Below the pieces are notes generated by a model. That model was not told the DNA's origin, did no database searches, and was given only the letters and a program-made list of their open reading frames with translations. The translations under genes and the position numbers were made by a program. A DNA stretch of 64,000 nucleotides from Pseudomonas rhodesiae (GTDB lineage: Bacteria > Pseudomonadota > Gammaproteobacteria > Pseudomonadales > Pseudomonadaceae), in the NCBI RefSeq assembly GCF_007858255.1, contig NZ_VFEU01000022.1, forward strand, positions 1 through 64,000, in the 5' to 3' direction. Shown piece by piece: positions 43,024-50,602 of this stretch. How positions within the stretch are numbered: the first letter of the stretch is position 1; each line of letters starts with the position of its first letter.

Positions 43024-43495
43024 AGAGAAGGTCAGTTTTCGGTATGAACGCAATGTTCTAACTGGCCTTATGGCGCAAGCAGTCAGACGTCTTTTTGTTT
43101 GTAAGATATGTAGGCCGCTCTGGTGTGCGTAGTGCCTTAGGTACTGTGTGATGAATATGAGCTAATAACTTTTCGTTGTTATGTTGATTGACTGTTTATG
43201 GCGATTCGTAACCCTTGGTTATGTAAGTTTTAGATTAATGCATGGTCATTTAAAAGCTGTTGTATGAGTAAGTTGTTTTTGCTTGTGCGGGTTCGCTGCG
43301 CGCCGTAATTTTTTGTGCGTTGATAACGTGGAATTTTTAAGAAGGTGGCTGCCACTAGTCTGTGCGAACACTGACGCTGCGCAGTGCGACAAATTAAACT
43401 TGCGGGGTGAATTAATCGCTCCTCTCGTGCATTAAGTTGTCGCAGGTGTTTCCGTGGCGAGCTATGTGCTAACTGAGCTAGAGAGGCGGAGTTGT
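43024..43495. other. A/T-rich region before the calpain-like cluster
   Basis: About 470 bp without a credible gene, clearly richer in A and T than the flanks. It probably holds the promoter of the three downstream paralogues. A HrpL-box-like sequence occurs at 43330-43358. Abrupt base-composition change at the end of the ElyC-like gene suggests an inserted segment. Confidence 0.5.
43330..43358 (+). promoter_or_regulatory. HrpL-box-like sequence
   Basis: GGAATT-N16-CCACTAG compared with the type III regulon consensus GGAACC-N15/16-CCACNNA: correct spacing, two mismatches in the first half and one in the second. It lies about 140 bp upstream of the first calpain-like gene. A chance match is quite possible. 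Confidence 0.25.
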
Positions 43496-44578
43496 GTGAA
43501 TATATTGTCAGCAGCAAATAATCACCGAATAAGCCGTTTGGGTAATGCCTTTGTCGGTGAAGAGGCTCCTGCTACAGCTGGAGCGGGAAACTGGTCAGCG
43601 AAACCAGGTGAGCATTTCACGGCTTACAGCCCTAACGTTCTTGGCCCTTTAAAACAGGACGACGCGCAATTAGGTCAAACGCTGACGACGTTGCTTTTGT
43701 TATTGAAAAACGTCACCGACAGCTTGAAACAGTTTTTGGATGCCGACGCGATATTGCCGGCGCCCGCAAACGACGTAGCGCCCAAGCCACCCTCGATTAT
43801 CCCGCCCAAACCGCGTGAACTCGAAGCGCTGCCAGCAGTTGATATCAAGGTCAGGCACCTCGTAGACCGCTTGCCTGTGGCTGACGAGGAGCTTGATCCG
43901 TTTGATGCACTGGACTTCGCTGATGGCAAGCATGGCGGCGCGGGCGTTGCACTTGAGGATTATGAATGGCGGCGGATATGGAGCGAAGTGATCAATGAAG
44001 ACGATTGGGCGATGGAGTTGTCTGGAAAACCCAAGGGGCAAAAACCGGATGATCTGAAAGCGGGGGTGTCCTGGCAATACAAGCCGTACCCGTGGTTGGG
44101 CCATGACAGCCGTGTTCCTTATTTGGAAGTCATTAAGTTGGCCATGTCGAAGTATGGCCAGAGTGTGGACAGTGTCCTGGAAAAAGTAACGGCCGTGCCT
44201 GGCGGGTACGACATCATTATGAAAGATGGTGTCGCGTTGAACATCACTCATAAAGAGTTGCACTTGGCGTCCAAGGCCTGTGGGTTTGTGGGGTTCGACG
44301 AAGGCATGGTGAACGATGCTTCATTTTTATTTGGGGTTCTGTGCAAGCGCATCTATTTGACTGAGCAAGCGAAGCACTTCGCCGACAATGAACCTTGGAC
44401 GCGCCCATCGGCTGAAAAAGGTCCGAAAATGCGCACCTATGCCGGTGTATTAGCGCTCACGCCATTTAATACGAACAAACATGAAATTCTGGCGGCGCTT
44501 GGATTGCGCGACGCGATCAGCACCACCGAACTGGCCAAAGGTCCTCGTGAAAGAAAGGTACGGCAACATAATTACTGA
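43496..44578 (+). CDS. Calpain-like pseudo-protease (paralogue 1)
   Basis: 360 residues, not recognised as a named family. Residues about 197-349 align by eye with its two downstream neighbours: IKLAMSKYG, GGYDIIMKDGVALNITHKEL, DASFLFGVLCKRIYLT, ILAALGL and TELAKGP. The region that carries Gln and Cys in paralogue 2 reads LGHDSRVPYL here, and the protein ends before the His motif, so no catalytic residue remains. A Leu-rich helix at 62-81 and a Pro-rich linker at 88-112 precede the domain. GTG start chosen after GAGAGGCGGAG; no signal peptide. A one-base shift near the end would extend the frame by about 22 codons without restoring a His motif. Confidence 0.75.
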   Translation: MNILSAANNHRISRLGNAFVGEEAPATAGAGNWSAKPGEHFTAYSPNVLGPLKQDDAQLGQTLTTLLLLLKNVTDSLKQFLDADAILPAPANDVAPKPPSIIPPKPRELEALPAVDIKVRHLVDRLPVADEELDPFDALDFADGKHGGAGVALEDYEWRRIWSEVINEDDWAMELSGKPKGQKPDDLKAGVSWQYKPYPWLGHDSRVPYLEVIKLAMSKYGQSVDSVLEKVTAVPGGYDIIMKDGVALNITHKELHLASKACGFVGFDEGMVNDASFLFGVLCKRIYLTEQAKHFADNEPWTRPSAEKGPKMRTYAGVLALTPFNTNKHEILAALGLRDAISTTELAKGPRERKVRQHNY

Positions 44579-44683
44579 GCCTCTGATGGAAGATATTTCA
44601 AGGGTTATTAGGGCTATCTGTTGATGAGTGCCGGTTAGTTTTGGCTGGCCGTGGCAGTTAATGAAAACCAGGGAGAAAAAGGT

Positions 44684-45673
44684 ATGAGTCATTCGGTTGC
44701 CAGCCCCGTAAATGGTTACTACGGGCGTTATCAGGCTGAGGTGCATAAAAGTTATGTGGGTGCGGCGCCTGAAAGGCCGCACGGGGCAGGGGCGTTCGAC
44801 AGGGCTGCAAGCCCCGATGCCGCAGCAGCCAATAGTGCGGCCCCCCATGCCCAGGCTTCGTTCTCCGCGATCACTGACATGTTGCGCGAGTTAAATAACA
44901 TGATCACTACGCTGTCCGCACGCATGGGTGGGCAGCAGCACAGGCCATTACCCGCTGCTACGTTGACCCCTGATCAAACACGATCAGTGCTTGCGCCCCA
45001 TAGCCCGCCATTGGAACGCTCGGCGCTCGGCGTAGATTCGCATTCAGATGTTCCCGGGACGCCGCATCGAAAATTTATCCGGGGCAACGCAGAGAATGCC
45101 GGCATAAAACCGACCCATATTTGGGGGGCGTTCTCTCAGGAAGGGCTGGGTAACTGCGTCACCGTCAGTGCAATCAAGGCTGCCATGGCTAAGTTCGGCC
45201 ATAACCCTCATGGCATCTACAAGCAAATCACCGAAGTTAAGGACGGTTTTGAAGTCACCATGCGGGACTCTTTCAAGTTGCATATTTCCTTTGAGGAATT
45301 GGAAGAGGCCCAAGAAGGTGCCGGGCTTAGGCCGGGTCACTCGGAGGATGTTCTGATCAATGCGCAGTTTTTATACGCCGTCAGTGCCAAACGAGCGCAG
45401 CTTGAAAACAATGATGGAGACGCTGAGGACAGCTTCGAGGATGCCATGGTGACGCTGGCCGATGGAGAGCTTGCGGGCGAGGGGCTTATTCGCCTGGGAT
45501 TGCGGGCGCACATGGCGCCTACCACCGTGAGGGAACTGGCCGAGGGTGCCATCGGAGTTCTCTGCAATGGGCCGCACCAAATGGCGGTAGTCGATGGCGC
45601 GCTTGATATGTGGGGCACCAAGACCAGCGTCTATAAGGACTTTCATTGGCGTTATGGCGCCAAACTGATCTAA
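44684..45673 (+). CDS. Calpain-like cysteine protease (paralogue 2, intact triad)
   Basis: 329 residues. The C-terminal half reads like a compact calpain/papain-fold protease: QEGLGNC with Q152 and C158 at the same Gln-x5-Cys spacing as calpain, then DGFEVTMRDSFKLHISFEEL (compare the calpain V-x-x-D-D strand), LINAQFLYAVSAKR (compare LLEKAYAK), a G-x-x-A-G-E-G-L segment and GPHQMAVVDG with H298. The first 130 residues are low-complexity, Ser/Ala/Pro-rich and without a signal peptide, as in many type III effectors. ATG after GGGAG. Family and secretion route are inference; the paralogy with its neighbours is plain. Confidence 0.8.
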   Translation: MSHSVASPVNGYYGRYQAEVHKSYVGAAPERPHGAGAFDRAASPDAAAANSAAPHAQASFSAITDMLRELNNMITTLSARMGGQQHRPLPAATLTPDQTRSVLAPHSPPLERSALGVDSHSDVPGTPHRKFIRGNAENAGIKPTHIWGAFSQEGLGNCVTVSAIKAAMAKFGHNPHGIYKQITEVKDGFEVTMRDSFKLHISFEELEEAQEGAGLRPGHSEDVLINAQFLYAVSAKRAQLENNDGDAEDSFEDAMVTLADGELAGEGLIRLGLRAHMAPTTVRELAEGAIGVLCNGPHQMAVVDGALDMWGTKTSVYKDFHWRYGAKLI

Positions 45674-45702
45674 ACCAATCAAGTGAGTAAGGAATACTGC
45701 TG

Positions 45703-46485
45703 ATGAGCGTGTCCAGAATCGCTAACAGTTTTTACGAAGGGCGTTACGGTCAGCCTGTCACCGCCCAGCGCAACAATAACGAAAACACCTATTCATCGTA
45801 CCGGTCGCCTCTCAATAAGCCGTCCGCAAACCAGGCGTATGCCAGCCTCGACAACGGAGCAGAGCCCGGCAATTCATTGATCAAGGGCGATGCGGATTCA
45901 CCCAGCGTTATCCCGACGAATATCTTTCGCGATTTCTACCAGGGCGGCAGTGGAAATTCGGTGGTTATTTCGGCGATTAAACTGGCCATGATGGAGTTTG
46001 GCCACAACCCTCATCATATCTATAAAAAAATAGAGGCAACGGCTGATGGGTTCAATGTGAGGATGAGGGACGGCTATAAGCTCTTCATTACTCATGACGA
46101 AATTCGGCAGGCTGCCGCCGCTTCGGGATTTATAGGCGACGGTTCCAATGATGTGCTGGTTAACGCCCAGTTTTTATATGCGGTCAGCGCCAAACGCATG
46201 CAGCTCGACAAGTTTTACGAGCGCAGCAGTGAAACCTTTGCCTCGGCGCTGCAAATGCTCAGTTCAGGTGATTATCCAGGTGAGGCATTACGACGGTTGG
46301 GGCTGAAGCACCAGATGGTCGCCGCGTCGATGCGCGAGCTACGAAAGGGCGGAACGGGCTCGATGTATACCCCCGGCCATATGCTGGCCGTTGTCGACGG
46401 TCACATGGATTATTACGGGCGACGCGTGAAACTGGCTGGGTCGGGCATGGCAATCACCGGCAGAATCGCCATGACGCTAAGGTAG
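45703..46485 (+). CDS. Calpain-like protein with Ser for Cys (paralogue 3)
   Basis: 260 residues, about half identical to paralogue 2 over the protease-like domain (FGHNPHxIYK, VLVNAQFLYAVSAKR, EALRRLGL, MREL). Q80 and H226 (GHMLAVVDG) are kept but the nucleophile position is Ser: QGGSGNS, S86. The N terminus MSVSRIANSFYEGRYG resembles that of paralogue 2 (MSHSVASPVNGYYGRY), so both may share a secretion or targeting signal. It starts 29 bp after paralogue 2, in one transcript. A strong hairpin follows. Either a binding-only pseudo-enzyme or an unusual hydrolase. Confidence 0.8.
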   Translation: MSVSRIANSFYEGRYGQPVTAQRNNNENTYSSYRSPLNKPSANQAYASLDNGAEPGNSLIKGDADSPSVIPTNIFRDFYQGGSGNSVVISAIKLAMMEFGHNPHHIYKKIEATADGFNVRMRDGYKLFITHDEIRQAAAASGFIGDGSNDVLVNAQFLYAVSAKRMQLDKFYERSSETFASALQMLSSGDYPGEALRRLGLKHQMVAASMRELRKGGTGSMYTPGHMLAVVDGHMDYYGRRVKLAGSGMAITGRIAMTLR

Positions 46486-46491
46486 AGTGCA

Positions 46492-46517
46492 AGGGCTTTC
46501 TCCTCGGAGAAAGCCCT
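46492..46517. terminator. Hairpin after the calpain-like cluster
   Basis: Perfect 12-bp inverted repeat AGGGCTTTCTCC/GGAGAAAGCCCT with a 2-nt centre, between the cluster and the convergent lnt gene. No T-run, but its position between convergent genes favours a terminator. Confidence 0.6.
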
Positions 46518-46537
46518 GCCTGCGGGTGGGGCTCTTG

Positions 46538-48061
46538 TCAGCCGATTTTCGACAGGCGGCCCGCCAGCAGCGCCCAGCCAAACAGCCCCAGACACACGAT
46601 GATCAACGGCCACGAACGCCATTGCAGGTACGGCGTCAGGTTATGCATGGGCACCACTTCGCCATACAGGATGCCGCGTTCGAACTGCGGGATCTGCACG
46701 GTGATCTGTCCGAACGGGTTGATCAGCCCGGTCACGCCGTTGTTGGTGGCGCGGATCATCCAGCGCCCTGCTTCCAGCGCACGCATCTGCGCCATTTGCA
46801 GGTGTTGCAGAGGGCCGATGGAGCGCCCGAACCAGGTGTCGTTGCTGATGGTCAGCAACAGGTCGCTCTGGGCTGAAAGGCCAGCGGCAAACTCGGGGTA
46901 AACCACTTCGTAGCAGATGAACGGGGCGATCTGATAGCCCTTGGCTTGCAGCATGGCCTGGTCGGAGGGGCCACGGGCAAAGTCCGACATCGGCAGGTCG
47001 AAGAACGCAATCAGCCCGCGCAATATGTCCTGCAACGGTACGTACTCACCGAAAGGCACCAGTTTTTGCTTCAGGTAGGTGCCGTCGCCTTCGCCCACTA
47101 CGGTGATGCCATTGAAGTAACGCTTCTGGTGGTGCACTTCCTGACGAATCGGCACGCCGGTAATCAGCGCGGTATGCCGGTCGGCCGCGAACCGCCCCAT
47201 CATCCCCAGGTAACCCTCCACCGACTCCTTGAGCACCGGCACCGCTGTTTCGGGCCAGACCAGCAGGTCCACAGGCTTGGAGCTGAAACTCATGTCGCGG
47301 TACAGCGCCAATTGCGCATTGAGCTGCTGCGGGTCCCACTTCATGCTCTGTTCGATGTTGCCCTGGATCGCGGCCACCTTCAGCGGAGCGCCGGATGGCT
47401 CGGTCCAGGCATGATGTTTGAGCGCCAGCCCGATGCCCCATGGCGCGACCAGCAGCACCAGGCCCGCGGCGACAAAGCCATTGCGTTTGGCGGCCAGCAG
47501 GCGCGGCAGGTTGCACAGCACCGCAGCCGTGAGCGCCAGGGCAAAGGAAATCAGCCACATCCCGCCGAGCGGGGCCAGCCCTGCCAGTGGGCCATCGAGT
47601 TGACTGTAGCCGGAATAGAGCCACGGGAAACCGGTGAGGAACCAGCCGCGAAAGGCCTCTTGACCGACCCATAGCGCGGCGAATGTCAGGGCGTCCGCCA
47701 GCGGCGCTTCGTTGCGGCGTAGCCAGCGTGCCCACAGCCAGGCGGGCAGGGCGAAGAACCAGGCAATGGCGGCCGTGAACAACAGCATCAGGAACCCCGC
47801 CAGCAGCACCGAAGCGCCGCCGAAGTGGTGGATGCTGTAGTAGATCCAGCTGGTGCCGGCACCGAACAGGCCGAAACCGAAGCACCAGCCACGCCCCAAG
47901 GCCTGGCGCGGTGTGAGCTCTCGCAGGCCGATATAGAACAGCCCGACGGCCACCAGCGCAAACGGCCACAAATCGAACGGCGCCAGCGCCAGGGTAGTGA
48001 TGGCGCCGGCCACCACGGCCAGCAGGTTACCGGGCCAGCCGGGTGCGATAAGACGGCGCAT
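46538..48061 (-). CDS. lnt: Apolipoprotein N-acyltransferase
   Basis: 507 residues. Lnt adds the third acyl chain to lipoproteins in the inner membrane. The N-terminal half has about seven membrane helices; the C-terminal nitrilase-like domain carries the Glu of LLVWPETAVPVL, the Lys of YLKQKLVPFGEYVP and the Cys of IAPFICYEVVYPE. It is last in the miaB-phoH-ybeY-corC-lnt group, 8 bp after corC. Confidence 0.96.
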   Translation of the reverse strand: MRRLIAPGWPGNLLAVVAGAITTLALAPFDLWPFALVAVGLFYIGLRELTPRQALGRGWCFGFGLFGAGTSWIYYSIHHFGGASVLLAGFLMLLFTAAIAWFFALPAWLWARWLRRNEAPLADALTFAALWVGQEAFRGWFLTGFPWLYSGYSQLDGPLAGLAPLGGMWLISFALALTAAVLCNLPRLLAAKRNGFVAAGLVLLVAPWGIGLALKHHAWTEPSGAPLKVAAIQGNIEQSMKWDPQQLNAQLALYRDMSFSSKPVDLLVWPETAVPVLKESVEGYLGMMGRFAADRHTALITGVPIRQEVHHQKRYFNGITVVGEGDGTYLKQKLVPFGEYVPLQDILRGLIAFFDLPMSDFARGPSDQAMLQAKGYQIAPFICYEVVYPEFAAGLSAQSDLLLTISNDTWFGRSIGPLQHLQMAQMRALEAGRWMIRATNNGVTGLINPFGQITVQIPQFERGILYGEVVPMHNLTPYLQWRSWPLIIVCLGLFGWALLAGRLSKIG

Positions 48062-48069
48062 GTCAGTCC

Positions 48070-48909
48070 TTAGCGGGCGATAGGTGTCAGGCGAATCAAG
48101 TGGATACGACGGCTGTCGGCATTCAGGATGCGGAAGCGATAGGCGCCGATTTCGGTGGTTTCGTTGCGCTTGGGCAGGTGGCCAAACGCGCTCATCACCA
48201 AACCGCCCACTGTGTCGAACTCGTCGTCGGAGAATTCGCTGTCGAAGAACTCGTTGAAGTTCTCGATCGGCGTCAACGCCTTGATCAGGAAGTCGCCGCT
48301 GGGCAGGGGCTTGATGTAGCTGTCTTCTTCGACGTCGTGTTCGTCTTCGATGTCGCCGACGATCTGTTCCAGTACGTCTTCGATGGTCACCAGGCCCGCC
48401 ACGCCGCCGTATTCGTCAATCACGATGGCCATGTGGTTGTGGTTGGCGCGGAATTCGCGCAGCAGCACGTTCAGGCGCTTGGACTCGGGCACGAAGGTGG
48501 CCGGGCGCAGTAGATCCTTGATGTTGAAGCTGTCGCCGTTCTCTTTGAGGATCAGCGGCAGCAGATCCTTGGCCAGCAGCACGCCCATGACGTCGTCATG
48601 GCTTTCGCCGATCACCGGGTAGCGCGAGTGCGCCGAGTCGATCACGGCCGGGAGGAACTCCCGTGGGGTCTGGGTCGCCTTGATGCTGATCATCTGCGAA
48701 CGCGGGACCATGATGTCCCGGACCTGCAGGTCAGCCACTTGGATGGCGCCTTCGACGATGGCCAGCGCTTCGCTGTCCAGCAACTTGTTCTGATGGGCCT
48801 CGCGCAGCAGCTCCAGCAGCTCCTGGCGGTTTTTCGGCTCGTGGGCAAAAGCCTGGGTCAGTTTACCCAGCCATGACTTCTGCCCGTTGCTCGATCGGTC
48901 TTCGCTCAT
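48070..48909 (-). CDS. corC: CorC/HlyC-family CBS domain protein
   Basis: 279 residues, the soluble YbeX/CorC type: two CBS domains (about 65-190, starting RDIMVPRSQMISI) and a C-terminal CorC_HlyC domain (about 205-275, with TVGGLVMSAFGHLP). No membrane helices. It has been tied to magnesium and cobalt efflux and, with its neighbours YbeY and YbeZ, to ribosome metabolism. Overlaps or near-overlaps on both sides support one operon. Confidence 0.93.
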   Translation of the reverse strand: MSEDRSSNGQKSWLGKLTQAFAHEPKNRQELLELLREAHQNKLLDSEALAIVEGAIQVADLQVRDIMVPRSQMISIKATQTPREFLPAVIDSAHSRYPVIGESHDDVMGVLLAKDLLPLILKENGDSFNIKDLLRPATFVPESKRLNVLLREFRANHNHMAIVIDEYGGVAGLVTIEDVLEQIVGDIEDEHDVEEDSYIKPLPSGDFLIKALTPIENFNEFFDSEFSDDEFDTVGGLVMSAFGHLPKRNETTEIGAYRFRILNADSRRIHLIRLTPIAR

Positions 48910-48951
48910 AGCGATTACTCTGAATCCTTTGTTGTTACAGTTGAGTGTTTT

Positions 48952-49410
48952 TTAAGCTTCGTCATCGGCATAAGGGTCGGGATGACCCAATTGCGCAAGC
49001 AACGTTCGTTCCAGTGCTTCCATTTCCTCGGCTTCGTCATCGTCTATATGGTCGTAACCCAAGAGATGCAAGCAGCCGTGGATGACTAGATGGGCCCAGT
49101 GCGCCTCAAGTTCCTTGCCTTGTTCCCTGGCTTCACGCTCGACGACTTCGACGCAGATCACCAGGTCGCCCAGCAATGGAATGTCCAGCAACTCGTCGGG
49201 AACATCGGCGGGGAAGGACAACACGTTGGTCGCGTAGTCCTTGTGGCGCCAGGTGTGGTTCAGCTCGCGGCCCTCGGCCTCGCCCACCAGACGGATGGTC
49301 AGCTCCGAGTCGGCGCTGCGCTGGCGCAGTGCCAGTGCACACCATTGGCGAAACTGCTCCTCGCTGGGGGCTGGCGCGTCGGTGGCCAGCTGTAGATCCA
49401 GTTCAAGCAT
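48952..49410 (-). CDS. ybeY: Endoribonuclease YbeY
   Basis: 152 residues. Zinc-dependent RNase needed for 16S rRNA 3'-end maturation and ribosome quality control. The metal motif H-G-x-L-H-L-L-G-Y-D-H is present as HGCLHLLGYDH near residue 110; NVLSFPADVP is the other family mark. The ATG (MLELDLQLA) lies 8 bp inside the end of the phoH-like gene, so translation is coupled. Confidence 0.96.
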   Translation of the reverse strand: MLELDLQLATDAPAPSEEQFRQWCALALRQRSADSELTIRLVGEAEGRELNHTWRHKDYATNVLSFPADVPDELLDIPLLGDLVICVEVVEREAREQGKELEAHWAHLVIHGCLHLLGYDHIDDDEAEEMEALERTLLAQLGHPDPYADDEA

Positions 49411-50407
49411 CGCCGCGAACGTCCTTGGCCGGGGCACCATCGCGATGGTCGAAGCGCTCGTAGGCTTCGACAATGCGCTGCACCAGCGGGTGGCGCACCA
49501 CGTCCTTGGGCATAAAGTGCGTGAAGCTGATACCCGGAACGTCCTTGAGTACCTCGATCACCTGGGCGAGGCCGGACTTTGTGCCCTTGGGCAGGTCGAC
49601 CTGGGTGACGTCGCCGGTAATCACGGCCGTGGAGCCGAAACCGATACGGGTGAGGAACATCTTCATCTGCTCGACGGTGGTGTTCTGGCTTTCGTCGAGG
49701 ATGATGAAACTGTTGTTCAAGGTACGGCCGCGCATGTAGGCCAGCGGAGCGATCTCGATCACCTGGCGCTCGATCAGCTTGGCCACATACTCGAAGCCGA
49801 GCATCTCGTAGAGCGCGTCATAGAGCGGGCGCAGGTACGGGTCGATCTTCTGGGCCAGGTCACCGGGCAGGAAACCGAGCTTTTCACCGGCCTCGACCGC
49901 TGGGCGTACCAGCAGAATGCGGCGTACTTGCTCGCGTTCCAGCGCATCGACCGCGCAGGCCACGGCCAGGTAGGTCTTGCCGGTACCGGCCGGGCCGATG
50001 CCGAAGTTGATGTCGTTGCCGAGGATTTCCTTGACGTAGCGCTGCTGATTCAAGCCGCGTGGGCGAATCATGCCTTTCTTGGTACGCAGGGCCACGCTGG
50101 CTTCGGCTACAGGGTTGTTGGCCAGGTCTTCCACTGCCGACTCCTGCAGGTACAGGTGCACGGTTTCCGGTGACAACTCGCTGCCCTTCGTCTCGCGGTA
50201 GAGACGGCGCAGCAGGTTTTCTGCGGACGTGGTGTGCTGGGGGTCGCCAATGAGTTCGAACTGATTGCCGCGGTTGCGGATCTCGATGCTCAGGCGTTGT
50301 TCGATCAGACGCAGGTGCTCGTCGAACTGTCCGCACAGATTGGCGAAACGGCGAGCCTCAAACGGCTCGAGGAGAAAACGATGGGGTTCTGCTATGGGTG
50401 CGTTCAA
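49403..50407 (-). CDS. ybeZ: PhoH-like ATPase YbeZ
   Basis: 334-residue PhoH family P-loop NTPase, partner of YbeY. N-terminal KH-like part, then Walker A GPAGTGKTYLAVA near 140, LLVRPAVEAGEKLGFLPGD, and Walker B-type SFIILDESQNTTVEQMKMFLTRIG. It follows miaB after a REPIN-containing gap of about 195 bp. Confidence 0.95.
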   Translation of the reverse strand: MNAPIAEPHRFLLEPFEARRFANLCGQFDEHLRLIEQRLSIEIRNRGNQFELIGDPQHTTSAENLLRRLYRETKGSELSPETVHLYLQESAVEDLANNPVAEASVALRTKKGMIRPRGLNQQRYVKEILGNDINFGIGPAGTGKTYLAVACAVDALEREQVRRILLVRPAVEAGEKLGFLPGDLAQKIDPYLRPLYDALYEMLGFEYVAKLIERQVIEIAPLAYMRGRTLNNSFIILDESQNTTVEQMKMFLTRIGFGSTAVITGDVTQVDLPKGTKSGLAQVIEVLKDVPGISFTHFMPKDVVRHPLVQRIVEAYERFDHRDGAPAKDVRGDA

Positions 50408-50508
50408 GGTTGCTTTTAGCCGCCCTTTGGCTGTTTAAGTGAAAGAGAGGATAACGCCAGTGACGCGGGTACGAAAGCACTTACGTCATTGGAATGTTGC
50501 ACGGTTCC

Positions 50509-50601
50509 AATGTAGGTGGGGGGCTCGCCCCCGATAGCGGTGTGCCGGCAATAAAATGAGTGGTCTGATTCGCCGCCATCGGGGGCAAGCCCCCTCCCAC
50601 G
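50509..50601. repeat. REPIN between miaB and ybeZ
   Basis: Two inverted REP palindromes (GTGGGGGGCTCGCCCCCGAT and CATCGGGGGCAAGCCCCC) about 40 bp apart. It lies inside an otherwise co-directional gene cluster and may separate miaB expression from ybeZ. Confidence 0.8.
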
Positions 50602-50602
50602 T

